The notes: generated by a model from the sequence alone, not told the origin. 35,775 nt of DNA from a virus (IMGVR_UViG_3300010153_000037:1-35775), one strand, 5' to 3'. Positions 6,102 through 16,400 are shown, counted from the stretch's first letter. Program-made: numbers and translations.

Positions 6102-6884
6102 ATGAAGTTTCGACCAAGTAAAACATCTGACTTACAATCAGATGGCCCAACCAAGACGTTGCTATATGCACATCACGGGTGGGGAAAAACATTTCAATGC
6201 AGGTTCTATCAAAAGCGATTTGGAAAAGGCTTAATCATTTCTGGTGAAGCAGGTCTAAAGTCTATTGAAGATACCGACATTGATTACATTCCGTTCCTAT
6301 CGTGGGATGGAGAGAACAATGAAGAGAAGGGTACATACTCTTTTATGCAGATCTTTAAATGGTTAACACATCCAGACTTCTTAAAAGCTCAAGGATATAA
6401 GTGGATTGCCATAGATAGTTTGACAGAAATGTCAGACAGACTTCTCGAAAGTCTGGATGAAAAGCTAGACGGCGAGAAGAATGGGTTCAAGGTCTGGGGG
6501 GAATATGCAACGCAGATGATAGGTGTCCTTAAAAAAATAAGAGACTTACCTGCTCATGTGTTCGTGACATGCCTAGCCAAAGAAGAAGCAGATGCTAACG
6601 GAGTAACACAGTATTGGCCTCATGTGAAAGGTCAGGCTGTCTCTAAGCAGATACCTGCAATCTTTGACCATGTCTTTTGTGGAGTGAGAACTACAGAGAA
6701 GACAGATAGTGGACATCCAAAAGTCAGACGTATGTTTGCGACAGACGAAGTCAATGGATGGCACGGCAAGAGTCGAGATCCTCAGAGAAGGCTAAACGCA
6801 ATCGAAGAGTATGACGATGTAACAGAACTACTGGCAAAAATGTCAGAAACAAAAGAACAGTTTGAGAAGAGGAAAGTAAAATGA
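6102..6884 (+). CDS. Sak4-like RecA-fold recombination ATPase (AAA_24)
   Basis: The 260-aa protein begins with a short lead and Walker A AHHGWGKT (residues 23-30), followed by ISGEAG, and Walker B WIAIDSLTE (101-109). The RecA-like core, the size and the gene directly downstream (an SSB-like protein) match Sak4-type single-strand annealing or recombination proteins of phages. These load on ssDNA with their partner SSB and act in recombination-dependent replication and repair. The C-terminus (EQFEKRKVK) is charged. Start is ATG 6102 behind AAAGG. It leads the rightward operon; its stop overlaps the next ATG (ATGA). Confidence 0.85.
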   Translation: MKFRPSKTSDLQSDGPTKTLLYAHHGWGKTFQCRFYQKRFGKGLIISGEAGLKSIEDTDIDYIPFLSWDGENNEEKGTYSFMQIFKWLTHPDFLKAQGYKWIAIDSLTEMSDRLLESLDEKLDGEKNGFKVWGEYATQMIGVLKKIRDLPAHVFVTCLAKEEADANGVTQYWPHVKGQAVSKQIPAIFDHVFCGVRTTEKTDSGHPKVRRMFATDEVNGWHGKSRDPQRRLNAIEEYDDVTELLAKMSETKEQFEKRKVK

Positions 6885-7336
6885 GTGGTTTTAATTTTGG
6901 AGAATTAGATTTAACGGACGTAGCCGCAGACGATGGCCCACCTAAAAGATTTTTAGAGGTCGGCAATCACGATGTACGCATTAAAGAAGCTATGATTAAA
7001 GAAACGGCGGCAAGGACTGGACGTTATCTTGAAGTTACCTTTGCTGATGAAAACGACATGACAATCGTAGAGCGATATAATGTTCAGAACCCAAATCCGA
7101 AGGCAGTTCAGATTGGTAAGTCTCAATTAAAAGCCATGCTTGAAGCGTCTGACCACCCTGATGCCAATAAGCCTGGGGATGCAGACAAGCTAAGTGGTTA
7201 TCAAGTTCGCATAAACGTAGGTCTTGGTAAGGCAAATGAGAAGGGTGACAAGTGGCCTGAAGTTAAATCTTATGAAAAATCTCAAGCGTTGGTTGAAGCA
7301 GTAGCCTCCACTGACGACGATGAGATTCCGTTTTAG
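6881..7336 (+). CDS. Phage single-stranded-DNA-binding-like protein
   Basis: The 151-aa product has an OB-like beta-rich middle (residues about 25-125: YLEVTFADEN, MTIVERYN, YQVRINVGLG) and ends with the acidic tip DDDEIPF. That tip is the classic partner-binding tail of SSB proteins. Phage SSB/DUF669-like proteins of this size are commonly encoded immediately after Sak4, as here, with a 4-nt overlap. It would coat ssDNA and recruit the upstream ATPase and nuclease. The fold is inferred from sequence pattern and context. Confidence 0.75.
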   Translation: MSGFNFGELDLTDVAADDGPPKRFLEVGNHDVRIKEAMIKETAARTGRYLEVTFADENDMTIVERYNVQNPNPKAVQIGKSQLKAMLEASDHPDANKPGDADKLSGYQVRINVGLGKANEKGDKWPEVKSYEKSQALVEAVASTDDDEIPF

Positions 7337-7450
7337 TCGTAGTTTATTGGTTTCCCTACGACTAACGTAAGTCGTGAGAGCGAGGGTTTTATCATGCCCA
7401 TATCCACGACATAACAGCCCAAGGTTCTCTCCCTTTTCCTTGGGCTGTTT
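7335..7450 (+). promoter_or_regulatory. Structured intergenic region with possible terminator/attenuator
   Basis: AGTCGTAG (7335-7342, overlapping the SSB stop codon) pairs with CTACGACT (7356-7363). A second arm, GTCGTG, can pair with CACGAC further on. A 12-bp perfect stem follows, AACAGCCCAAGG (7413-7424) with CCTTGGGCTGTT (7438-7449), followed by only a weak T stretch. The last stem could partly terminate transcription before the exonuclease gene, lowering its expression relative to SSB. Confidence 0.5.
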
Positions 7451-7466
7451 CATTTGAGGAGCAGTT

Positions 7467-8291
7467 ATGAAAAAGATTAGAACGGCAGAAGATATAGTTG
7501 AGGCGATTGACATTGGCTATCGAAATAAAAAGATACAAGAAGCCCGACAATATATTGGGGCTAGTGGAGTAGGTACTCCTTGTGATGCCGCACTCGCTTT
7601 CTCACTCAGAGGTTTCCCCGAACCACAAATTAACCCAAGGACACAACGCATATTTGCGTTGGGTCATTTGCTTGAAGACATTGTTGTTAAGGATCTAAAG
7701 GAGAACGCAGACGTAAGAGTGTGGGAAGTAGACGGCATGACTGGTCGTCAGTATTCCTATCATCTATACGGCGGTCATGTGAGTTGTCACATGGACGGAC
7801 ACATAGAGACAGACGATCAGATTGTACGAGTACTTGAGATCAAGTCTATGAATGACGCAAGTCACAAAAAGTTTTTAAAGAATGGGGTGAAGGATGCACA
7901 CCCTAAATATTATTCACAGTTGCAGATGATGATGGGTATGAGTGGTTTCAAGGAAGCCGTGTTTGTAGCTATCAACAAAAATACGTCAGAATATGGTGCT
8001 GAGATAGTCGAGTATGACGACATACACTACCACTTTCTGTTATCAAAGGTTGAACGTGTGATGTCTGGAGAGGCCACAAAGGTCAGCGATAACCCAGATA
8101 GTTTCAGTTGTAGGTTTTGTTTTAAGAAAGCCGCTTGCTGGGAAGGGCTCGGAGCACCAGTGAGGTGTGAGACATGTGCCTTTGCTTTCCCAAGAGAGGA
8201 CGGAGGGTGGCACTGCGACAAACATGATCGTGAAGCTATACACGCTTGCCAAGAATATAAAGTTTATAAGCCAAAGGAAAAAGGTCAATGA
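7467..8291 (+). CDS. Cas4/RecB-like Fe-S exonuclease
   Basis: The 274-aa protein shows a RecB-family PD-(D/E)XK core: HLLE (H67, E70), HMDGH with D110, LEIKS with E124 and K126, and a YYSQLQ motif (Q151). One Cys near the N-terminus (C39 in TPCD) and a C-terminal trio (C215, C218, C224) reproduce the four-Cys layout that holds a 4Fe-4S cluster in Cas4 and AddB. An extra CxxC...C...C tail (C234, C237, C250, C261) looks like a zinc site. It likely resects DNA ends for the Sak4/SSB pair. ATG 7467 has GAGGAG upstream. There is no CRISPR array in the window, so a CRISPR adaptation role is not supported. Confidence 0.8.
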   Translation: MKKIRTAEDIVEAIDIGYRNKKIQEARQYIGASGVGTPCDAALAFSLRGFPEPQINPRTQRIFALGHLLEDIVVKDLKENADVRVWEVDGMTGRQYSYHLYGGHVSCHMDGHIETDDQIVRVLEIKSMNDASHKKFLKNGVKDAHPKYYSQLQMMMGMSGFKEAVFVAINKNTSEYGAEIVEYDDIHYHFLLSKVERVMSGEATKVSDNPDSFSCRFCFKKAACWEGLGAPVRCETCAFAFPREDGGWHCDKHDREAIHACQEYKVYKPKEKGQ

Positions 8292-8602
8292 GTGAAAAGA
8301 ATAGATCAGAAGTTCTGTGTGAAGCAGAAGAATTAATTAATGGGGACAGAGCAAAAGATTATGGAGATGCCTACAAAAACCACGAAAGAATTGCAAAGCT
8401 ATGGGCTGTCATCCTTGAGAAAGATATTACAGTTAAAGACGTTATTCTTTGTATGGTAGCCATGAAGACAGCCAGACTTATCCATTCAGATAAATTTGAT
8501 TCTTGGCTGGACATCTGTGGATACGGTGCAATCGGTGGAGAATTTCAACAGAGATCAGAAAATAAATCCGAAGTACCTCTCTTTAATGTAACCAAGGAGT
8601 AA
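8288..8602 (+). CDS. DUF6378-domain phage protein
   Basis: The 104-aa protein matches the DUF6378 profile: EAEELINGDRAKDYGDAYKN near residues 12-31, RIAKLWAVIL, ITVKDVILCMVAMKTARL, then DSWLDICGYGAIGGE. The family is common in phages and is built of helices around the GDRAKDYG motif; some related folds act on nucleotides, but no activity is proven. The ATG overlaps the exonuclease stop (ATGA), making it the last gene of the recombination operon. Confidence 0.85.
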   Translation: MSEKNRSEVLCEAEELINGDRAKDYGDAYKNHERIAKLWAVILEKDITVKDVILCMVAMKTARLIHSDKFDSWLDICGYGAIGGEFQQRSENKSEVPLFNVTKE

Positions 8603-8684
8603 TGGATAGTGGGTAAGCACGAAGTTGAAACCTTCTGGTGTAGATATATAGGCTAAGAATACAAAGAAGATAAGTATTTTATCC
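8603..8684. other. Convergent gap with possible gene remnant
   Basis: No terminator with a T-tract is visible between the rightward and leftward operons. A + frame from GTG 8609 reads VGKHEVETFWCRYIG, meets TAA at 8654-8656, and continues EYKEDKYFILSREF before further stops. It may be a decayed small gene or chance. Confidence 0.25.
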
Positions 8685-8966
8685 TCAGTCGAGAGTTCCA
8701 ATTTCTCTCATCGTCATTCTCCAAATGAAAAGTGGAGTGGCTTTACCAACATAAGATCCAGCTATATTGAAGTTGTAATATTCTAAAGCATCTTCCCAAG
8801 ACATACCGTCACGGGTCATTAGGATATCTATAACTTCTTCTGCGTCATACACAATTCGTCTGGTATCAAACCCAATGTCTGTGACACCGATCACAGCTTC
8901 ATCGAAGCCGTCTGCCTGTATTAGTTTCTCGTCTGCCTGAATTAGTTCCTCGTCTGGCTCAGTCAT
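8685..8966 (-). CDS. Conserved phage hypothetical protein, 93 aa
   Basis: After an acidic start with a short repeat (EELIQAD then EKLIQAD), the protein contains FDEAVIGV, RIVYDAEEVIDILMTRDGMS, EDALEYYNFNIAGSYVG and TPLFIW. This pattern is a small alpha/beta protein that recurs in many marine phages near lysis or DNA genes; its function is not known. The N-terminal repeat is an addition compared with the usual short form. It is the last gene of the long leftward late block and overlaps the preceding gene by 4 nt (ATGA). Confidence 0.75.
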   Translation of the reverse strand: MTEPDEELIQADEKLIQADGFDEAVIGVTDIGFDTRRIVYDAEEVIDILMTRDGMSWEDALEYYNFNIAGSYVGKATPLFIWRMTMREIGTLD

Positions 8967-9196
8967 CTAAAGTTCCAAATGTTATACCTGCCACCAACCA
9001 TTATCTTCTTGCCAACATAAATGTTCTGACACATAGGCTGGACATAATATATGTCCTCGTCGTCTGAGATTATCTGTGCTTTGCTGACAGAAACATTGAA
9101 ACATTCCTCTTGTGTCGGTAATAAATCTTTCCGAGTAACCACCATGCAAGACTCAGCTTGAACAGACGAACAGAACATAATGATGGATAGCCACAT
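8963..9196 (-). CDS. Small secreted/periplasmic protein with signal peptide, 77 aa
   Basis: ATG 9196 overlaps the upstream stop in TGATG and is preferred over TTG 9199. The N-terminus MWLSIIMFCSSVQAES reads as a short signal peptide with a likely cleavage after VQA. The mature part of about 62 residues has three Cys (two near the start, one in QPMCQNIY) and beta-like strands, fitting a disulfide-stabilised periplasmic protein. Being next to the M15 peptidase and holin, it may be a lysis accessory (for example an outer-membrane or spanin-like partner), but no lipobox is present and the role is inference. Confidence 0.6.
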   Translation of the reverse strand: MWLSIIMFCSSVQAESCMVVTRKDLLPTQEECFNVSVSKAQIISDDEDIYYVQPMCQNIYVGKKIMVGGRYNIWNFR

Positions 9197-9666
9197 CAAT
9201 GAGGCATGATTTCGAAATGTGGGCCGTCTATAAAAGGCCGTCTGCCTTCTGACCTTCGGAGATCAATGTATTCATTCATCGCTTCTTCCATTGTTCCTTC
9301 GTACTCACCGATTGAGTCAACAGACCAAGCTCCACCCCACCTTATCTTAATACCTTTTTCCCTTGCCGCTTTAGCCATTGCGTCTGCAATATCGTCGTAC
9401 AGATTCAACTCCCAAGAAGCTCGTGACTTTCCATTCACGGAAACATACGCCATTAAATCGACAGCATCTCCCGTAAGGTGCTTGCTCTTCCTCGTCTGGC
9501 TTGCTCCACGAGCTACTAAATCGTCCTGTTCTGCTTGAGTTCTCATCCCCGAAATGACTCCGAAGTCCACAGAACTCTGGGAGATCGCCGAGGTAACAAC
9601 TGAGAACAGTTCATTCTTTACGCCGTCCAGTCTACCCAGACTTCTTTGAGATAGTTTAAAGGTCAT
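9196..9666 (-). CDS. M15-family peptidoglycan peptidase (endolysin)
   Basis: The 156-aa protein carries the M15/VanY zinc-site motifs SKHLTGDAVDL (H63, D70) and DGPHFEI (H150), with IRWGGAW between. Early residues SGMRTQAEQ match the conserved substrate-loop region. This is the full length of a single-domain phage L-Ala-D-Glu or D-Ala-D-Ala peptidase that cleaves cell-wall peptides at lysis. No signal peptide, so it depends on the adjacent holin. A second, different lytic enzyme (SleB type) lies at 32849-33253. Confidence 0.88.
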   Translation of the reverse strand: MTFKLSQRSLGRLDGVKNELFSVVTSAISQSSVDFGVISGMRTQAEQDDLVARGASQTRKSKHLTGDAVDLMAYVSVNGKSRASWELNLYDDIADAMAKAAREKGIKIRWGGAWSVDSIGEYEGTMEEAMNEYIDLRRSEGRRPFIDGPHFEIMPH

Positions 9667-9669
9667 ACC

Positions 9670-9750
9670 TTACTCCTTCACACAGTTACAATTCTCGTTG
9701 CATTTTTTGTTGAGCAACGCACACCAAATTCTTTTTAAATATCTTCTCAT
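9670..9750 (-). CDS. Micro-protein, 26 aa, Cys-rich
   Basis: ATG 9750 follows AAAGG at about 7 nt. The 26-residue product starts MRRYLKRIWCALLNKKC and ends with several Asn and Cys (NENCNCVKE), giving four Cys in total. Similar basic-helix plus Cys micro-proteins occur in lysis regions of marine phages. The amphipathic, positively charged N-terminus could associate with membrane. It lies between holin and endolysin genes, where a small lysis regulator would fit; that is speculation. Confidence 0.5.
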   Translation of the reverse strand: MRRYLKRIWCALLNKKCNENCNCVKE

Positions 9751-9763
9751 TGTTTTACCTTTC

Positions 9764-10123
9764 TTATTTGCCTACGCTTTTCACACGCTCGTAGGAGCGT
9801 AATGTTGCAAGACCCAACATTCCTGTCAAAATCGGAATCATCATGGATACATCCACTTGTGGAATGACAACACCAAATGGTGCGGCTAGGGGGCTGACCA
9901 AATAATTCATAACAAATCCTGTAAGACAGACGTAAGCAGTCAATGGTCGCCAGCTTGACTGAAACCAATTCCCCTTCGCATCTTCTTTATTTATTTCCAA
10001 CTGAGCCATGACTTGTTTATCAGCCATCGTTGCTATCTCATGGGCAAGCATTGCCTTTTGGTCTTTGTCTTCTACAAATTTATCAAGCAACCCTGCGACT
10101 GGGTTAATTAAATCTTTAAGCAT
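9764..10123 (-). CDS. Holin of the 3-TM (gene-transfer-release) type
   Basis: The 119-aa protein starts MLKDLINPVAGLLDKFVEDKD, has a charged helix with EINKEDAKGNWFQSSWRPL (the WRP motif precedes the membrane part), then hydrophobic segments: AYVCLTGFVMNYLVSPLAAP and MMIPILTGMLGLATLRSYE. This matches the family of three-TM holins used for GTA and phage release. It would permeabilise the inner membrane so the M15 enzyme reaches the wall. ATG overlaps the upstream stop as TAATG behind GGAGG. Confidence 0.8.
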   Translation of the reverse strand: MLKDLINPVAGLLDKFVEDKDQKAMLAHEIATMADKQVMAQLEINKEDAKGNWFQSSWRPLTAYVCLTGFVMNYLVSPLAAPFGVVIPQVDVSMMIPILTGMLGLATLRSYERVKSVGK

Positions 10124-10470
10124 TATCTTTCCTCCTTCGATTTAGCCCAAGCATTAGCACCAACATACCCACCGATTATTCCTAACTGGCTAAGTATGAA
10201 TGTCGTTGCAACACCGACCAAATCATCTAGTCTGCTTTCTGGAACGACCTCTGGTATTGTTAGTATTGCGACAAAGATTACGGTTGCTATGGATTGAAAC
10301 CAGATAAGCAATCTTATCTGGTCTTCCTTCTTGTCACTATTCTCCATACGAATACGACGTTCTTCTCGATCCAGTTCAGCGTCAAGCTCTTCGTCTGTCA
10401 GGATATTGTCCCCATTCGTATCAGCTTTGCTGAAGCGAGACTTGGGGTCGAGCTTCTTCGTCAACTCCAT
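10123..10470 (-). CDS. EF-hand membrane protein
   Basis: The 115-aa product contains a canonical EF-hand loop, DTNGDNILTDEE, with ligands D17, N19, D21 and E28 and the usual I23, followed by an acidic helix. Two hydrophobic segments follow (LLIWFQSIATVIFVAILTIP and a stretch around TTFILSQLGIIGGYVGANAW), so it is probably a two-TM inner-membrane protein with a cytoplasmic Ca2+-type site. Next to the holin it may be a second holin or an antiholin. The ATG overlaps the giant gene's stop region by 10 nt, behind GGGGAGG. A calcium-sensing lysis role is inference. Confidence 0.75.
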   Translation of the reverse strand: MELTKKLDPKSRFSKADTNGDNILTDEELDAELDREERRIRMENSDKKEDQIRLLIWFQSIATVIFVAILTIPEVVPESRLDDLVGVATTFILSQLGIIGGYVGANAWAKSKEER

Positions 10471-13400
10471 TTACCTCCCCAGCTACCCCAGCCAGACGAA
10501 TTATTTCCTGTGGGTTCACCTGCGACGGAGTTAACTATTCCTTCTCTTGCTCGTTTGACACCTCCAACAACTGGAATACGGGTTGCGATTTCCCTAACGG
10601 CAGTTCTCTCTTTTGAATTACTTTCTGATGAACCGAATGCGGAGTCCATGCCGCCGCCGAGTACAGACAGACCTGCTGTAATCAGGCCAACACTTGGGCC
10701 ACCTAATGTCTGCAAGAACCTTGTCTGTCCATAAGAACCATTGTCTGCCTGTGTAACCGCTGAGTGTAAGATGTCACCGAGCAGACCAACGCCACCCATT
10801 TGCAACATTCCCTCAAGATACCAGCCTAAGAAATCAACTTCGTTACCGTGAATTTTTTCATCATACCCTGCTGTCTTCAGAGCATTTCTAACTCTCAACT
10901 GTGGTGATTGCTCGTCCTCGCCACCTCGCATTTGCACAATGTCTTTCACTGCCAATGCACCCATACCGAAAGTTGGGCCGAGTGAAAGGAAGTAGAGTAG
11001 GGGCTTTATGTTTGACTCGCTTGCGTCTCCTTTGAGTAGCTTGCCAATCTGTGCTTCTCTAATCACATGACCTGCCAGACGGCTCATCATTAACGGGAAT
11101 GATTTAAGCTGGAACGCTAAAGCTCCCAGTGGTGTCTGTGCAAATAGAGGAGCATCGTTTGCGTTAGGCTGGAAGATACTCTCGTCTGCAAACCTTATCA
11201 TTGCTTTGCGTAAAGAGTCATCTGTGCCAAGAAGAGATCTATCGCTTAGACTAACTCTACTTTTTGATCCACCCTCAAGATAATCTTCGAGGCCAAAGTT
11301 CTTCATGTATCTGTAGGCTAGTTTATATTCTCTAGGCTGTTCACTAACTGGCTTGCCTTTAACATAAGATCTTAACGCTTTCTTCTGGTGCGTAATGAAT
11401 GTCTGGTGAGCCAATGCACCTGCGATCTGTCGGTTCATGTCTGTCCAAGGCGTTAGCATTGTAGCGTTGAAGAAGGCATTAGATAATTTACTATCTACCG
11501 CACCATACATATTTAACATACGCTCATGCGTAATGTTCTCCATTGCCACACCAACTTCAGACAAAGCTCTCTTATAATCTGGATCAAGAGCCAGTGTCTT
11601 AACGGCTTTCATCCAGTCTGTCACAGAGCCAGACCTTACGATTGGGAGAACAAGGTCGCCCAATGATGTTAGCGTAGTAAAGCCAAGCAGGGTTACATTG
11701 TTAAAACTTCTTAGGCCACGAGAAACTCTCAGACCTGCCTTACCACCAAAGTCATTGAGACTATCTTTCCTAGACACTCGCATAGCATTCTCAATAAACT
11801 TAGCATTGTCATTCTCCAATAGTGTCTTATTACCCTTATGGTCTTCCAATGCACCAAGTATCGCTTCAACTCTGGCTGTATATGTCTTATCAATCTGACC
11901 GCTAGGTGTCCTAATTGCGATGGAGTTAAGCATTTCTCTTGCGGCTGGTATGCCCTGTGTATTGGCAACCTCCACCAGTTCTTCAGAAAACTTAATAGCG
12001 TCCTGATCCTTGCCAGTAAAAGGCATAGATACCTCAGACCTTAGTGTTCCTTCTTGGACACCGTCAGTCGTTACAGATCTAAAGTCTTTATTAAATACTT
12101 TATTAGTTGATAGGAGTTTAGCTATACCCCTCGCTCCGTTTTCAGTTGTATAAAGATAGTCATCAACGCCGTGAGAGTTTAATCCAAACTTCTTTGTGTG
12201 AAGTATTCTTCTTGTTGATCCTTCAAAGTATTTAACGAGCATGAACTCAAGGTCGTCCTCAAGAAATTTCTCCATAATCTCCATAGCTCTAGGATATTTC
12301 TCCAACTCGATCAGTCTGTTGAAGTCTATGCTTTCTGCTTGAGGATTTTTAGTAGATCCTCTGATAGGAGACTTAGGACTTTCTGGTACTTGAACGCCAT
12401 CTACACTCTCTCTGGTCAGGCTCTGGTAAACTTTCTCAGCAAATTTTCTTGCGTCGTCTTTCTGCAAGATATTGCTAGTACCAGAAAGGAGTTGAATTTG
12501 CTCCTGAAAATAATACTCCATCATACCTTCAAGGAACTCTTCCCTATTCTTTTGAATCTTATCTCTGCTCCAAACCTGTGGTATATAGTTCTTTCTCCAA
12601 CCAACATAGTGCATACCAGCTTCATTCATCCGTGCGTGTTCTCTAGCGAACTCATCTTTAATCTTATCAAAGACTACTCTTTCAGATGGTGTCAGAACTT
12701 TTGCCTGTCTGCTGTCTGCCCCGTGCCTAAGTGCAGAAACAATTTTCCTGTATGCCTGGGGCTGTTTTTGCCAGACCGAGCCAGACGCAGACCGAGCCCA
12801 CGCCCGCACCTTTCCGTCTGCCCCTGGAAGACCACGCAACATATTATGAATAGGCATATATTTAGATGCAAAAGTCTGGTGCTGGTCTGGGAAATGTTGC
12901 TTGTACCAGCCACCTAACCAGTTCATACCCATTGATTCCATGCGTGTTGACTGAGCTTGAAGCCATGCGAATGGCCCTTGTTTTCTTACTGCTTGCTCTT
13001 GAACAGGGGTTAAGTCTCTTTGTCTTATAATGCTAGACATAGCGTCTACCATTGGGGGAGATACGCCTTCGTCTTCAACCGCCTGTAGCATGTCTACCGT
13101 ATTCGTGGTATCTAGCTTACTCGTCTGTCCGTCAGCCATAGCCATTGCCGCTCCGCCATTGAAACCTTTAGCAGACCCTTCAAAGTCCCTGTAATACAGA
13201 CGAGCGTCTTCGGCATCAAAGAACTCTGCGTTAACATGCTTCACATTCTCTGGATTGAATATCACAAAGGCATCATAATCCACCTCTTCGCCAGCACGAT
13301 AATCGTCACTATCAGATACCTTGTCTCTGTTAATTCTGTTTCTATGTGGTGCTCTCATACTGTCATACCCAGCATCTTCAAGAGCTTCCCTGAATATCTC

Positions 13401-16400
13401 TTTAGCTTGCTCTTCAGTGAGAGAACTATCTCCTCTCATTATTGTCTTAATGTAGGAATTATATGCTACTTGCCCAGCAACTCCCGTCTTTGAAGCCCCA
13501 AAGTTTTCTTCGACAGCTTTCTGGAAGTCTGCCATGTTGCCGCCTTCGAAATTGTTTGTCACTCGCATGATTGCATTCAAGGCCGCATTCGTATCCTCTC
13601 TACCTACGTTGTGAGTATTCGAATAATTTACTCCATTGCCGTCATCACCCACTCTCCAGATATTTTTACCGAGATCGAAAGTGTTCTTCATTCTTGTTAT
13701 GAGAGGAAGGACGGTGGGTTCGAAATTTAAGCCAGCATCATCCAGAATCTTCATTGACATCTTCTCTGAATATAGAAGGTAATCCAAATTGTCTTGGATC
13801 TGCTTTCGTCTTTGTGTAATAGATCTTAGTTCTACATTCAAATCTGCTAGGTCATCTTCTTCCAGAGCATTTCTCAATCTCTCAACAGTATCGTTATGAG
13901 TTTCAACCTCATTCTGTACGTCTGCCAATCTCCTTCTTTCAGATGCAATTTTTTCTCTGTCTGAATGCAGTCTTTCATTCTGCCAAATGAGATCATCTTT
14001 TGTTTTTTCGTCAAAGTCTCCATCATCAATCATTCTTCTCACAGCCGATTGGGTTGGTCGCCTTGCATAAGTACCTTCGACTGCTCTACTGCTTGGAGAA
14101 ATATAAATACCAGACCCCATCATACCGCCACCCTGACGCATCACGACCTGAGAGTCTTTGAATGGTGCTCCATTAGGTGTGCCATGATAGTAAATGGTTG
14201 GCGTTCCATCATCATTAACCGAATGCTTACCATTGGCTGTGTATTTACTGATCGCCGCTTTCTTAGAGTCCTTGCTCTGTCGTATAATATCGTGTGCGTA
14301 TGCAGTAACATAAGTGGGAGATACGGCAGGTTCTTTAACATCAACACGAGCCAGTGGAGATTTATTAGATGCCTCAAGCATATCTCCGTAGATTGTTAGT
14401 CGTCTGAACTGTTGCTTGATATCTTTGCGTCCAATCAATCCATTAACAACGTAGGAGATATACTCGACCATTCTATCAATGGCTCTCTCGAATGAATTTT
14501 TAAGACGGATATTATCCATACTGCCAGACAACATGCTTTTCATAACATCGCCACGCATAACCCGTTGACCAAGATAGTTAGCCATACCTTCAGCAAACCA
14601 CTCCTCTGCTAGAACTTCTTCAAGCTGGGCTGGTGTCATGTCTGGATATTTTTTCCCGTAAGACTTTTCTACATTTGATTTGATAGTGTCGTCAGCCGCC
14701 CTGTATAACTCAATGACAGCGTCCATCTCTTCTTTAGGTAGCATTCCACCCCTGACCATTGTATGACCAATCTCATGCACGGCATCAAATGGGTTAGAGT
14801 TTCCTTTGGTTAGACCAATAGAAATCTTTCTGAGGTCTGATCTTAATTTATTAAATGTATCGCTTCTAAAATCGACAGAAACATTTTTCATTCCAGCAGG
14901 GTCTACCTTTGCCAGACGAGCAATATCAGACCCATCCATCACATTAGTTTCGCCAAGAGTATTCTCTACGTTCTTGCCCATTAAGTTCATCATACGATGC
15001 AACATGGTTCTCATGGTGTACTGAACTTCAGGATCACGATGGGACATATATGAAAGGATTGTCTTTGTGGAAATAGGTGCTGAAGGTGGGATGCCATCTT
15101 CAGTAGCAATACCAACACCATTACTAAGTTCTGTTCTAATGCGTTGTCTGAGATATTTTGGAACAGGCTTGTCTAGCTTCTTGTATGTATCAGTGATACC
15201 TCGTCGATGGATTTCCCACTCGACGGCATGTATAGGCCACTCAATATTTCCATGAGTGAAAAAACCTGTCTCAGCACCATTCTTCCACAGTTCTACAAGC
15301 TCATTCTTTTGTAACTTCCTGAGTTCCTTTGTGGTCTTCCACATACTCCTTGGGGCTAGATCCATTGGGGGAGACGCTTGATCCATCGGGGGGGACGCTT
15401 GTTGTTGATCCCAGATGTTCCTGTACTTAGCTAACCAAGTGTCTATATCCTTGATTGATTTAGTTTTACCCCATTCTCTTTTCGCTTGTGCTTTTAAATT
15501 ATCAGGTAACTCTACGATAAATAGAACAGATGCTTCTTCGTCATAAAACTCTTTATATCTTCCACCATCATTTTTTGCTTTAATATCAGCAAGCTCCTCT
15601 TGAATTGCCTTATCTTCTGCAATAGCTTCTGGAGAACCTGCTTCTGGGCCTTCCTCCTTCATCACCTGTATGTCATCTGCACTTTGTTCATAGTGAATTT
15701 GAGTGAAGTATTCAGGCTCTGGTTCGGCGTTCTTCTTTTGCCACATTAACCAAGCAACCTGATCGCCAAGTTGTGTGTCTTTATTCTTCTTGTAGATTTC
15801 ACGCAGTTCTGGGATAGACTTATCGCCATAGGATCTTTGAGTTGCCTCAGTTACATTATCCATCCTTGGCTTTTTATTTGTCGCAGACTTACGTTTATTT
15901 GCAGGGGTTTTTATTACTTTATTAGCGTCGTTGTCTGCGGCTCTGTTAGCAACTTTAATTTTTCTACCTTCTTTTGTTCTAATTTCAAAAGAAGGCTTTC
16001 TGGATACCATGCCCGTTCTTAAATTTACAAACTCGTCTGCTCTCGATGCACCTTCTGCCTTTTTATATTCAATGTCTGAATACTCACGCATTAACCGAAT
16101 AAGTTCATTTAAAGTTGTGTAACTGGTCTGTTCACCGCCGTATGGTCTGGCGTTTGATCCACCTTTAAGCAGATCTGCGTGTCCATGCTCGAACAGTTCT
16201 TCAATATATTTTGCTTTCAACTCGATAGCTTCAGGACTATCAGCCTCTTGTAAAGCGTCGTCTCTTATTTGACCAAGCTCATCTTGTTTTGCTCTGAGTT
16301 GCTGAACAAGACCCCCTTTCTCAGCCATAATATAATTTAAGTCTGCAAACCTACCTCTTGCTACTTTATCTAAAGGACGTAGCCAGCTTAGTGTATTCTT

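Noticed and set aside
7467-8291. CRISPR-associated Cas4 with an adaptation system
   Set aside because: No cas1, cas2 or repeat-spacer array is present; the gene lies in a Sak4/SSB recombination operon.
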